Shown piece by piece: positions 47,976 to 58,634 of a stretch of DNA of 64,000 bases (the first letter of the stretch is position 1; the number at the start of each line of letters is the position of its first letter). The position numbers and the translations under genes are program-made. This DNA is from Sipunculus nudus (lineage: Eukaryota > Annelida > Sipuncula > Golfingiida > Sipunculidae), in assembly GCA_026874595.1 (NCBI GenBank), contig CM049312.1:80558929-80622928 (forward strand), read 5' to 3'. The notes beneath the pieces were generated by a model, which had not been told where the DNA came from, did no database searches, and was given only the letters and a program-made list of their open reading frames with translations.

Positions 47976-50900
47976 GCACCTTCTGTGCTGTTTGTCAGTA
48001 GCTCAGTTACTGTCTGTTGTATGTTCTGTTTTGAAAGTTGTTTACTCTTTTTCTTTATTCCACAAGGAATTATGGTAGATGATAGAAATTAAAGTTTTGT
48101 GTGTGTGTGGTGAGCTTCCTGCACTGTGCAATTCCTTGAAATCAAAGATGGCCTGCAGTCACACTGGGGGTCATCAACTTCATACAGTCATATGGACTCA
48201 AACACATGAAACATAAAAGTATGAAAACACAATAGCCAAATAAATGTTTATTTACACATTTGTAAACTGAAAAAAATATTTTTACAAGATTTTTAAAACT
48301 CCCTGGTTCAGTCAGATTTGAGAGTGTTGTCATTTTAGGGAATGAAGGCTGGAAGGAAATATACACCCTTGCCACACTAAATCCTTTTCTGTCCCCTCCT
48401 GTTTGACCTGTAAAAACAAATGTTACAAGTCTAAGTATACACATATAGTCATTATTGCTCACATTAATTATTTAATTAAATAAGTTTAAAGACAATCTTT
48501 TGACATTGATGCTTAGTAATGCTTTTCTTAACATTAACATTATTTTACCTTATCTGGCGGCAACACACAAGTCAGAAAGGAAAAGAATTTATTTCACTGA
48601 AAGTACATCTGCTCTGTATATAGGGGTTTTAAATGTTCTGAAAATATGCCTATTAAACATTTAGGATTATAAGTAAATACATTTGGACTTCTCAATTACT
48701 AACACAGGAAGAGTTTTCCAGTTATACAGAGTATATACAAACGTTACAGAGTATCAAATACACTGGTCACAGGACGGACACTGTGGCCTTAAGATGCTCA
48801 TAGGTTCAGAAAGTAGGTTGCTCAGTTGAAACAATTTTAACATGTAAGTAGTCATATTAATATCCAATATGCACACTAAATGTTAACCACCAAATTTGCA
48901 CTTCAAATATGGTAAGTTCCAGGTGTTTGATAAAAAAAACCTTACAAATTATAGCATTTCCCATTTGCTAAAAGATTTAAATGTTACTTTATATGATAAA
49001 CTGAATATGCTTACCAGACAATTCTTGCAAGGGCTGGAGATATCTAGGCTCTCCTTATACTTTCAGCACCATTTCTTCATACTGGTTCTAAGAAAAGTAA
49101 AGAAACCATTACAAGTCATAGAAACAAAGGTTGTTGGAAATAAATAATTAAGAACATGGAGTCTTGCATATTTTGACATTTAAGTAGACAAATGGACTAA
49201 AAAAGGGCCTCACATCAAATCATATTACCAAAACAGTACATCAATGATATATTGGTGGTCAGTAATGTTCAAAATGACGTCTTGATCTCTTATGGTGAAA
49301 TGGCACTACTACATAATAAAAGAAATCATTCAAGGTGGACTAAAAATCCACTTTTGATTGACCTGTAAATTGAACCAGATTTGATTTCTCTTTTGGAATC
49401 AAAATAGTACCTAATGAAAACATCTGATCCTTAGTGAAACAAATTCCCAAATTATTATACTTTTCCTTTTGTAATGAAAGTGAATATGTCAGAAGAATCC
49501 TCAAATGAAAAACAAAGTCAGAGGACCAAGCCCATTAAAGTTAAAGAGCTCATGACCTATATAAGAGAGTTCTTGACCTTCTGATGTCAAATTCAGATTA
49601 AGTTCATACATATGATTATGAATGGTTTATGGATTGTTATGAAACATAGTGTGTTATGTTTAAAATTAATTAATCGGTGTTTACTGTATATGTAAATGAC
49701 ATGTAAAAGGACTTATTAGTATATTACCAAATTAAAGCTTATTTTAGGAGCTTTTGTGTGATAGACTCCAACAGTAAAAAATATTTGATTAGTTGAAATG
49801 TTTTGGTTGAGTACAGCAAACCTCTCTTTAATTTTATAAAAAAAAGCTTTCATCAAAATTGAGACTGGTTGTAAATTCAGCAATGATCAACGGTATTTAA
49901 TGTTTACTTTGCCTGAAAGAAAAACTTATATAAACATATTATAACTTTTGAGTACTCTAGTAAGACGGAAAAATTCAAGTCAATTTCGAAAATGAAAAGG
50001 GACATCATAACCTTGTAGGGCTTTATGGGTAGCAGCTTTTTCTAATTTTTGTCATGACCCAGAGTTCAGGTAAATAATAACATGGTAAATAGCCTTAGGT
50101 TCAACAAATAAAATGTCAGTATGTGGTACTCATAGCATTTGTGTGCTGATTAAGCTTTATGTAGGTTAACGGATCATCCCTTCACAGGTAGGGGACATTC
50201 AGAAATTACATCAATATGTAACTTTTTGGCCTGCTGCTGACTCTTAAAGTTTCCCACACCCTATTGCAAATAGCACCACTGAAAAGGATATGTTCATAGC
50301 TTCCTGTTGGTCCTTAGAACATGCAAATTGTCTCTATATTGGGGCAACAGCATCAGCTTTTTGTCAAAAATGTGGTACTTTGTAAAAATGGGCCACCAAA
50401 TAAGAAATGTTATCTTGAAACACACAAATTGTGTTTTTGCTGGGCAAACCAAGATGGGTGAAGTCATTTTTATTCAATCACTGGAGTATGCAAAAATAAC
50501 TTAAATAATGCAAGATTACTTACCAATGAGACATTTTTCAGCTATACATTCCCCATCTGCTTGACAAAAAACTTCTCTTCAAAGTGTGTACTCCCTTAAC
50601 GGTTACGGGATGTTATCTTTCAGATGTAAACTGACTCTGCATGCCTTTGTTGTGCACAGCCTGTACAGTATTCATGTGATGTCACCACTATTCCAGGGCA
50701 GGGTACAGTAAGGTCAAAGGTCCATTGTAGAGAGTGCTTGTACAGCAAGCTTATCTGCTGGGGGGGGGGGGGGGGGAGGGAATGTTACATATACTTGTGA
50801 AAGTTACTGATTAGAATGCTGTACCTATGCTTTTATCAATGCTGTTGATTTTCAATTGCAATAATTTACAGCTGGAATGTTTGGGTGTTGAGCTGTTTCT

Positions 50901-51399
50901 AAAACCAATATGATATTAGGTTAATGCCTATGTATTCCCATAATTGGTCAGTGGCACACTACATCAGTACCATTTGTTCTGTATTTGTGAAGTAGTTATC
51001 AATTGCATTTAGATGCTGAAGTACATGTATATACACTACATTCCAAAAGAATTATTTTTTCTTACAATTATTAAGGGCACAAATTATAACCAAGTGAAAT
51101 ATAGTCAAATTATTTTTTTGTATTGTGTTTTGAGTAAATGATGTTTCACTGCATGCATGATTACTATAGTTTACACCTCTTAATGTATAAATAAGATGAA
51201 AAAATAAATTATTTATAATATCATTTTTCTAATATACATAAAGTTCTGAGGAAGCTGGTTATTTTGATACCCATTTTAACATACTTCTTTAGTATTTATC
51301 ATTCAATTATAATTCATTTTCTTAAAACCATAATGGAGCTGGGACTTAGAAGTTTCTGCAGCATTTGTGTTCCCTTGGAAATTGTCCAAGTCCTATCTT
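47976..51399. other. Non-coding DNA between the two ATATGT clusters
   Basis: 3.4 kb of AT-rich DNA with a G-tract at 50761-50775. The longest frame (48142-48462, minus, 106 codons) has a TTTTTACAG acceptor-like sequence inside it but no recognised domain. It may be the interior of a non-autonomous element bounded by the clusters. Confidence 0.35.
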
Positions 51400-51720
51400 G
51401 TAGAACAGTAAGCTCATAGTATATAAACTTATAACTGACATATAACTGACATATACAGAACCCCTTCACGTTCACCTCCCTTATATCTTCCATACAAGTC
51501 ACATATAAATGAAATGTACAGAATGGCCTCATGTGCAACTCCCTTATATCTGACACATAACTAACATACAACTCCCTTATAACAATGCCTGACTAAACAT
51601 ATAGCTGCAATATAAATATAACTCACATACATAGCATTTATATGGGAAATATATGTCCCTTATAAGGGACATATAAGGCCCTTATAAGGGACATATAAGG
51701 CACATATATGTGAAAACTTT
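51400..51720. repeat. ATATATGTCCCTTATA-rich cluster, right
   Basis: Same vocabulary as the left cluster (TATGTCCCTTATAAGGGACA, ATAACTGACATATAACTGAC). It ends 70 bp before the LTR element. Many words are palindromic, so relative orientation is not clear by eye. Confidence 0.75.
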
Positions 51721-51791
51721 CCATTTTCATAAGGGAGGATATGCTCCGCTTTGCGGTGCCCTTGTTGTCCTTTTAAATATTCATTTGATAA

Positions 51792-52947
51792 TGATATGAG
51801 TAGAGAACTTATGTTTATCTTATTTTTTATAATGATGATAATTATTGAAAGGTGTAGGTATTCATTGTTGTTTATAATGGAATGTATAGTAAATAGTAGT
51901 GTAAATTGAGGTTCATTTAGAATAGTCACAGATATACTGTTAAAAAAGATTGAATGCCAGGATATCTAGAAACATTTAGGGTGAACCAGTTATGAATGTA
52001 ATAAATACTATTAAGTAATATAAATGTCTCATATCTTAGAAAGAAAGAGAACAAGGATGTAGTTAACATAAAAGACACAGAAGGCACGGATAGTAAATAT
52101 TCGTTTAAGCCAGATAGAGAGAAGGCAGAAGTTCATAGACAGACTTGTTGGTACAAGTCACAATTAATAGCACTGACCATACAGTAATAAACTCATAAAG
52201 TCTCGGCGGACACACATGCAGTGAAAGGAACAGACAACTCTTGCATACATTATCTCAACACAATTTACATAATCCAGACATACGGTCACAATTAAGTCAT
52301 AAAAGAACATTCACCAGATCTAGCCACTACGTCAGCAACAACTCTCATACAACAGGCATCAACAGTTCAGCTTTGTTACATAAGGGAGCACCTAGTACAA
52401 ATCCCAGATTTGAAAGTAAAATGAACAACAATAAATGGAATATATACAAGTTTATTATATACAAGTCTGGGCAGAGAGACCCATGTAAAGATATATATAT
52501 AGGTAGTCAGGGATAGATACAGTCAGCAGCAGTCAGCGAATGAACGAATAAGAAGATGGTAATAGATGAAATCAAGCAGTGGTCATCGGGTCTCCCGGCT
52601 GATCGTTCAGTTCTTGGTGCTGTCACTATCTGTAACAACAGGAGGTAACTATTGTATCTCAAGCTGTATTAGCAAGAGACACTGATACGATCTGTGTGTA
52701 TTAAGTGACTATCGTGAAGTGATGTACATTATGTAACAAAAACTATATTATATTAGAAGAACAGACTGACTGGAAGCATTAAGAATTATTAAGAAGAGTA
52801 CTGCTATGTGAAGTATCAATACCGTGTGAAGTCGAATGTCAAATTATTATATACTAATGTGATCACCAAGGATAATTATGTGAATAATCACTATGCCGAA
52901 GATTCAGAATAAAGAGACTTGATTTACAATCTATCCCTTGTTATATC
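51792..52947 (+). repeat. 5' LTR
   Basis: The start is fixed by comparison with the 3' copy: identity begins at TGATATGAG and upstream flanks differ. The end is inferred near 52947, where ATATC (inverse of the start) precedes TGGGTCATTCC, a possible primer-binding site; the 3' copy is cut off before this point. AATAAA at 52909 is a likely poly(A) signal. A 91-codon ORF inside (52241) is not supported as a gene. Confidence 0.88.
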
Positions 52948-53593
52948 TGGGTCATTCCCCCCCAGCCTTATAACAATAATTATAACTTAACTTCATGCAA
53001 GTTTGAAAATGCTATATCCGTTGCCTCTCAGGTGGCTTATATTTGTTTCTTCCTTCATACCATGCACGCCTTTATAGATTTGATTAAAATTAAAACCCAG
53101 TAATGTAAGTCCCTCTTGAGCAACATTTTGGAAATTTTGTTTCCCCATCCTGAAGATATAATACAATAATGCGATTTCACCGTGCGGTGGTAACATTTCA
53201 GAATTATCCCAGATTCACTTCTTTTGTCCATTTAACAAACGTTTTTCAAAGGTTAAAAGACATGATTACTGTCCAGTGATGCGAAAATTGTTTGGGTGTG
53301 AGAGTACGTACCAGTCATGGTCCTGCATAACCTTATTAAAGAAGCAAACAGGTCAAAATCTTCTAGCAGGAAAGCCCGATCTTATGGCATGTCATAGCTC
53401 AGAATATAATATTATCATACTTGTTTCAAATATTTGAAATGATCAACTGTAAAACTCAGAGCAGCCTGAGCAGGTCCTTACTGATTTGTTTATAGATGAA
53501 GACCAACTGGCTGTGTCTTGCCGATTCAGTGAAGTCACGCGCTGGATTACTTAAGTGTGGGCTTGACGAAGAACCATTTAACAATAACAGAAA
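52948..53593 (+). other. Leader between 5' LTR and gag
   Basis: 646 bp without coding motifs. It begins with the possible primer-binding site TGGGTCATTCC and a C-rich run; the tRNA is not identified. Packaging and splice-donor signals would be expected here but were not pinned down. Confidence 0.5.
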
Positions 53594-54562
53594 ATGGAAG
53601 AAATAACAATAACAGACAATATCAACAACATATGTACAATAGAACAGATAGGAGAAAAGGCCCTTCCTAAATATACAGGAACGGAAAATGCTAAGCGCTG
53701 GCTGGACAGGTTTAACTGTGTTGCCAAACTTGCTGGGTGGCTTCCCGTAAAAGAAACGTCAAGCTCGCCTGACAAGAGAGCTTCAGTATTCCCGATTATG
53801 CTGCAACATGACAGTGCCGCGGATGTGTGGTATAACACCTTAACACAAACTGTAAAAGACTCTTTTGACCACCTTACAGAAGCCTTCTTAAAACGCTTTA
53901 ACAACGAAGAAGGATTAAGATTACTACGCATAAGAGAATTCCAGGAACGTAAATTAAGACCCGGGGAAACCGTTGATCAGTTCGTTGATGACATACGCGG
54001 TATGGGTCAAAACCTTGACAAGAGCGAACAGGACTTATGTGACGCCATCAAAATGGGTCTACCAGCGTCTATGCAACAGTTTGTTGAAGGCAAGGAACCT
54101 GAGAATTTACAGCAGTTAGTAAAATATGCGAGGTTAGCGACCACGTTCAGCCCACCGCCAGTACATAGTCTACAGCTCAGTGTGGATGAGCTAAGTGAGA
54201 AGATCTGCCACACCGTCCTGCACAAGCTATCAAGTGACAACAAACAGCGGCTACCAGCTCCAACCATGGAAAATCGCCACAAGACGCCTAGAAACAACTT
54301 CCACGGACCAACGACCAGAACGACCATAAGTCAACACCAGAGATACAGACCACCAACACAAGGACCAACCACCTTCATCCGCCCAGGTAAAATGAATGTA
54401 TCACCATGTTACCGGTGTGGTAGAACACACCTGAGTAAGGACTGCCTACATTTAAATAGTCAATGTTACTTTTGTGGGAAAATGGGACATTTAGCAAGAG
54501 TCTGTAGAAGGGCCAGAAATGGCATGACGCCAAATAGACCCTTCAATAATGGTAGACAATAG
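53594..54562 (+). CDS. gag: Gag polyprotein of the LTR element
   Basis: 322 aa. Residues about 25-200 form a retrotransposon-gag capsid-like region: WLDRFNCVAKLAGW, then DVWYNTLTQ, FLKRFNNEEG, LRPGETVDQFVDDIRGM and DAIKMGLP. The C-terminus has two zinc knuckles, residues 272-284 (CYRCGRTHLSKDC, an atypical C-x2-C-x3-H-x4-C) and 291-304 (canonical C-x2-C-x4-H-x4-C), for RNA binding. It ends with UAG in the context CAA UAG GAA, and the protease frame continues in the same phase right after, so readthrough may make Gag-Pro. No internal damage is visible. Confidence 0.93.
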   Translation: MEEITITDNINNICTIEQIGEKALPKYTGTENAKRWLDRFNCVAKLAGWLPVKETSSSPDKRASVFPIMLQHDSAADVWYNTLTQTVKDSFDHLTEAFLKRFNNEEGLRLLRIREFQERKLRPGETVDQFVDDIRGMGQNLDKSEQDLCDAIKMGLPASMQQFVEGKEPENLQQLVKYARLATTFSPPPVHSLQLSVDELSEKICHTVLHKLSSDNKQRLPAPTMENRHKTPRNNFHGPTTRTTISQHQRYRPPTQGPTTFIRPGKMNVSPCYRCGRTHLSKDCLHLNSQCYFCGKMGHLARVCRRARNGMTPNRPFNNGRQ

Positions 54563-54568
54563 GAACAC

Positions 54569-54967
54569 GTGCCTGAATCTGTAGTAAGGTCCATTCCTTT
54601 TCAAAATTCCAGTAACAATAAGAAACATAAAAATATCAACCAATGTGCATCATCCAACAGCCTACCTAGAGTTTTAGCTAATGTAAAACCTCCAAAACAA
54701 ATTAGTAGGGTATCAGCCACAGTAAATTCCATGCAAATACAATGTTTATTAGACACAGGTGCCGGGGTATCTTGCATAAATGGAGAGATTGTACAGGCCC
54801 ATGAAGTAATAAATAAACTTCTTTTAAGACCAGCACCCTCAAGTTACGTGAGAGGTGTTGGTAATTCATTAATAAGAGTAAAAGGAATAATAGAACTGGA
54901 GATCAGTATGGGAAATTTTACTGGAGTCCATGAATTTTTTGTTCTAGAAAGAATGACCATGCCATAA
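54569..54967 (+). CDS. Retroviral-type aspartic protease of the LTR element
   Basis: Same phase as gag, directly after its UAG; the ATG at 54569 follows two codons later and may not be used. Residue 62 is the catalytic Asp in CLLDTGAGVSCING. A flap/hydrophobic-strand pattern (VRGVGNSLIRVKG, ELEISMG, EFFVLERM) follows. The frame stops at 54965-54967 with TAA. The pol frame is -1 relative to this one, and the usual post-protease segment (ILGxDFL-type) between protease and RT is missing, so this junction looks deleted or relies on frameshifting. No clean X-XXY-YYZ slippery site in phase was found, only a T6 run at about 54937. Confidence 0.88.
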   Translation: MPESVVRSIPFQNSSNNKKHKNINQCASSNSLPRVLANVKPPKQISRVSATVNSMQIQCLLDTGAGVSCINGEIVQAHEVINKLLLRPAPSSYVRGVGNSLIRVKGIIELEISMGNFTGVHEFFVLERMTMP

Positions 54968-54984
54968 ATCGGTGCAAGACAAAC

Positions 54985-57900
54985 GTGAGAGTCCTCAATC
55001 CTTCCAATAAACCTGTACGTTTACAAAGAGGCTACCCAGTGGCCTTATTTCACCCTATTCAGGAAGACTCAGAGACTATAAACATTCTAGATAGACAGAC
55101 AGATATCAGTGTAAATCAAATAGAGACGGAAAGACTAACAGACCAAGAATATAAGGACATAGCCAAATCTCTAGATTTTAATTGGGAAAACTCTCAGTTA
55201 TCAGAAGCAGAAATTGAACAGTTACAAATATTTTTAGGCTCACATAGAGATGTTTTTGCCACAAACCTGTCAGAGTTAGGCTGTACCCAGACATTTTCCC
55301 ATTCAATAGACAGTGGCGATGCCTCACCGATCAGGTTGGCACCTTACAGAGTAAATCCAGTTAAAAAGGCAGAAATGGAGAAACAAGTCAATGAAATGCT
55401 AGATGCTGGTATTATCAAACACAGTACTTCTTTATGGCAAGCACCCGCTCTGTTAGTACCGAAGAAAAATGGAACTTATAGATTTGCTGTTGACTACAGG
55501 AAGTTAAATGCAGTAACTAAGCCTGTTAGCCACCCCTTACCAAGGATTGAAGATGTTTTTGACAGCATTGGACAGGCAAAGGCTAAAATTTTCTCTGTAT
55601 TAGATATGGCATCAGGATTTTGGCAAATTCTAATGCATCCTGACTCAGTAGACAAAACAGGGTTCGTAACACACGAAGGAACGTACGCGTGGAACGTTAT
55701 GCCCTTCGGATTACGCAATAGCCCATCAAGCTTCACCAATGCTCTATCTCATATTTTACATGGTTTAACATTTAAAAATGCCGTAATTTATGTAGATGAC
55801 ATCCTGGTTTACAGCCAAAATTTAACTGAACATATGGACCATTTGTCACAAATATTTGTTAGACTCAGACAGGCCAATCTAAAGCTAAAACCATCAAAAT
55901 GTCAATTTGCGACACCAAGGGTCAACTTCTTGGGTCACATGATTTCGACCAAAGGCGTGGAAATGGATCATGCTAAAACTAAAGCTGTCTCAGAATTCCC
56001 AGAACCTAAAAATGTTAAACAGGTACGGAGTTTCCTTGGCCTATGCAATTACTATCGGAAATTTGTCAAGGACTATTCTAAAATAACATATCCCTTGACC
56101 AAACTACTGCACAAGGACACACCATTTTTATGGGACGACACCTGCCAATCGGCATTTGACAGGCTGAAACAGGCAATGACCACTGAACCAGTTGTGTTAG
56201 CCTATCCTGATTTTGACAAGGAATTCATTTTGTACACGGACGCTTCAGACTATGCCATTGGTTACATACTTGGTCAAAAAGACGATCAGGACAAAGAACA
56301 TGTAATAGCATATGGTGGACGAAATCTAAGGACTAATGAAAGGAAGTGGGGAATAACTGACAAGGAATGTGTCGCTGTGGTTGAGGGTATTAAACACTTC
56401 AATGTGTATTTGTCTAATGACAACCCATTCACCATTGTTACAGACCACAGGGCTCTAGTCTATCTCGACTCTTGTAAAAACACCTCTGCAAGACTTGCTA
56501 GATGGGCACTCCAATTACAACATTATAAATACAAAATTGTGTACAAGGTCGGGAGTTTGAATTCAAATGCAGATGCACTCTCAAGAAGGGAATATTCAGA
56601 TATTTCAGGGGAAAAACCTATTATCTCCACTACCAATGAATTACCCAATACAGATATAGATAATCCAAACAACAACCAATTAGAATATCATATCACATAT
56701 GATAACCCAAACCCTGTTCCTGTAGGAAACCAGTTACAAGTACTTGCCTTAGTTACTGACCAGTACAATGACACTGAACCGTTTGAACTAGCCAACCAGC
56801 TACTACCTGACAAGGCTAAACGGTTATCACAATATCAACTGAGTGATCCTGACTTGACCCTTATCATTAACTATCTCAAGGATAAGAACGACCTCCCTGA
56901 GGACCAGCGGATGGCCCGCAATATCATACTAGAAAGTATAGACTATTTTATTGACAACGATCTCTTATATCATACATACTATCCACGGGGTAAGAATAAA
57001 CAATGCAGGCAACCAATTATTCAGCTAGTAATTCCCAGAGCATTGAGGGATGACCTGCTCAGGTCATATCATGACTCATTAGCCGCAGGTTGTCATACGG
57101 GGGTTTGCCGAACTTATGATTCCATCAAATCAAAGTATTATTGGCACTCAATGCATACTGATGTAGTAAATTACATCAAGTCTTCTCAAGCATGTCAGTC
57201 AGCTAAACGCCACTTCCATGCAAAACAGGCACCACTAACGAACTACCCTATAGCATCAGCCTTCAGTAGAGTACACCTGGATATCACAGGGCCATTTAAG
57301 ACCACCCCACAAGGATACAAATATATCCTTGTCATGGTAGACAGTTTTACTAAGTGGATAGAAGCTGTACCTCTAAAGGATCAAAATGCTCAAACCATTG
57401 CTGATGCATTTTATACCACCTTCATCACAAGATTCGGTGCGCCACACATTCTAGTATCAGATAGAGGAACTAATTTCATGTCACACCTCATAAAACATCT
57501 GTGTAAACTATTTCAAATCACAAAGGTGGAAACCAGTGCATACCACCCATCTGCCAATGGTCAAGTTGAAGTGTATAATAGGTCACTGACACAAACACTA
57601 CGCACTTACGTAAGTGCAGACCAGAACAATTGGGCAGACCTGTTACCTAGTATTTTAATGGGCATGCGCTGTAAACCTCAATCACAAATTGCGGGTTACA
57701 GTCCATTCGAAGTAGTCTTTGGCAAGAAACCTGTGCTACCCATTGATGTACAGTTATTACCACCACCACAAATTGGTCCAGTAGGTCAGGAATACCTAGT
57801 TACATTACAAAGTAGACTATCACAAATTCAGTCCATAGTTAATGAAGCAACTGCTGTCAATAAAACCAAAATGAAAGAACACCAAGATAAAAATTCTACA

Positions 57901-58464
57901 AATCCTACCTATCAAGTGGGAGACAGAGTCATGCTTAAACGCATAGCCAAGAAACCGGGGTTTTCCCCAAAGCTATTGCCTAAATATATAGGACCATATT
58001 ATATTGCACAAGCAAATTCTAATTATACTTACAAACTAATTGACTGTACAACAAACAAGGCTCTAGCAGCATTAGTGCACTTCAACAGATTGAGACCATT
58101 CTATGACCCAGCGGACCGTGGATTACCGACATTGTCAACAGACCGTCCACAGACAGAGACTATCGATGAGACACAGTCTGATACAGTTCCAGACTACGAG
58201 AACGCAAATGAGACACAAAATACAGTGGACAAGTCCATACGAGTAACACCAACGAACCAGTATGGTGAGGTCGACAAACTACTTAAATGCTCAAGACATA
58301 GAGGTAAAAGGGTTTATTTAGTAAAATGGAAAGAGCAATCCTTAAAAGCCACATGGGAATATGAAGATAATATATCTCCCACATTAATCAGAGAATTCCA
58401 TATTAAACGAACAATGGACGGCAGGGCCCGCCGCCTAAAAAGAAAGAAACAATATCAATCCTAA
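54985..58464 (+). CDS. pol: Pol: reverse transcriptase, RNase H, integrase, chromodomain
   Basis: 1159 codons with no internal stop; it opens mid-frame (GTG at 54985), so it depends on upstream translation. RT: first catalytic Asp near 207 (LDMASGFW), YVDD at 269-272. RNase H: Asp 419 (YTDAS), Glu in TDKECVAV, then TDHRALV and NADALSR. Integrase zinc finger: His 696, His 704, Cys 737, but the first Cys position is Ser 734. Integrase core: Asp 766, Asp 826, Glu 862 (D,D35E). GPY/F-type KYIGPYY at about 1000-1006. Residues about 1095-1142 form a chromodomain (KRVYLVKWKEQ, ATWEYEDNI, LIREFH), which in chromoviruses directs integration to particular chromatin. The lone Ser could weaken the integrase finger. 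Confidence 0.95.
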   Translation: MRVLNPSNKPVRLQRGYPVALFHPIQEDSETINILDRQTDISVNQIETERLTDQEYKDIAKSLDFNWENSQLSEAEIEQLQIFLGSHRDVFATNLSELGCTQTFSHSIDSGDASPIRLAPYRVNPVKKAEMEKQVNEMLDAGIIKHSTSLWQAPALLVPKKNGTYRFAVDYRKLNAVTKPVSHPLPRIEDVFDSIGQAKAKIFSVLDMASGFWQILMHPDSVDKTGFVTHEGTYAWNVMPFGLRNSPSSFTNALSHILHGLTFKNAVIYVDDILVYSQNLTEHMDHLSQIFVRLRQANLKLKPSKCQFATPRVNFLGHMISTKGVEMDHAKTKAVSEFPEPKNVKQVRSFLGLCNYYRKFVKDYSKITYPLTKLLHKDTPFLWDDTCQSAFDRLKQAMTTEPVVLAYPDFDKEFILYTDASDYAIGYILGQKDDQDKEHVIAYGGRNLRTNERKWGITDKECVAVVEGIKHFNVYLSNDNPFTIVTDHRALVYLDSCKNTSARLARWALQLQHYKYKIVYKVGSLNSNADALSRREYSDISGEKPIISTTNELPNTDIDNPNNNQLEYHITYDNPNPVPVGNQLQVLALVTDQYNDTEPFELANQLLPDKAKRLSQYQLSDPDLTLIINYLKDKNDLPEDQRMARNIILESIDYFIDNDLLYHTYYPRGKNKQCRQPIIQLVIPRALRDDLLRSYHDSLAAGCHTGVCRTYDSIKSKYYWHSMHTDVVNYIKSSQACQSAKRHFHAKQAPLTNYPIASAFSRVHLDITGPFKTTPQGYKYILVMVDSFTKWIEAVPLKDQNAQTIADAFYTTFITRFGAPHILVSDRGTNFMSHLIKHLCKLFQITKVETSAYHPSANGQVEVYNRSLTQTLRTYVSADQNNWADLLPSILMGMRCKPQSQIAGYSPFEVVFGKKPVLPIDVQLLPPPQIGPVGQEYLVTLQSRLSQIQSIVNEATAVNKTKMKEHQDKNSTNPTYQVGDRVMLKRIAKKPGFSPKLLPKYIGPYYIAQANSNYTYKLIDCTTNKALAALVHFNRLRPFYDPADRGLPTLSTDRPQTETIDETQSDTVPDYENANETQNTVDKSIRVTPTNQYGEVDKLLKCSRHRGKRVYLVKWKEQSLKATWEYEDNISPTLIREFHIKRTMDGRARRLKRKKQYQS

Positions 58465-58634
58465 CAGACTATTCTTAAAATGATCAGGCAGGAATCCCAG
58501 GCTTGATAATAAACAAAGGCATCAAATCTTCATATCAAATATCACATCATAACGCATTTTTTTTTTAATTCGTCCTTATATTACTCGGCACCATTATACA
58601 TTGCGCGCGCTCCAATTACCATCACTCAATTACG

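Noticed and set aside
47749..47979. Repetitive ORF (DIYGSYKGHI)
   Set aside because: Translation of the ATATGT cluster; no independent support.
48142..48462. 106-codon minus ORF with an acceptor-like TTTTTACAG
   Set aside because: No recognised domain and no matching donor or neighbouring exon.
52241..52516. 91-codon ORF inside the 5' LTR (87 codons in the 3' copy)
   Set aside because: The end differs between LTRs because of a 2-bp indel, and there is no domain; likely chance.
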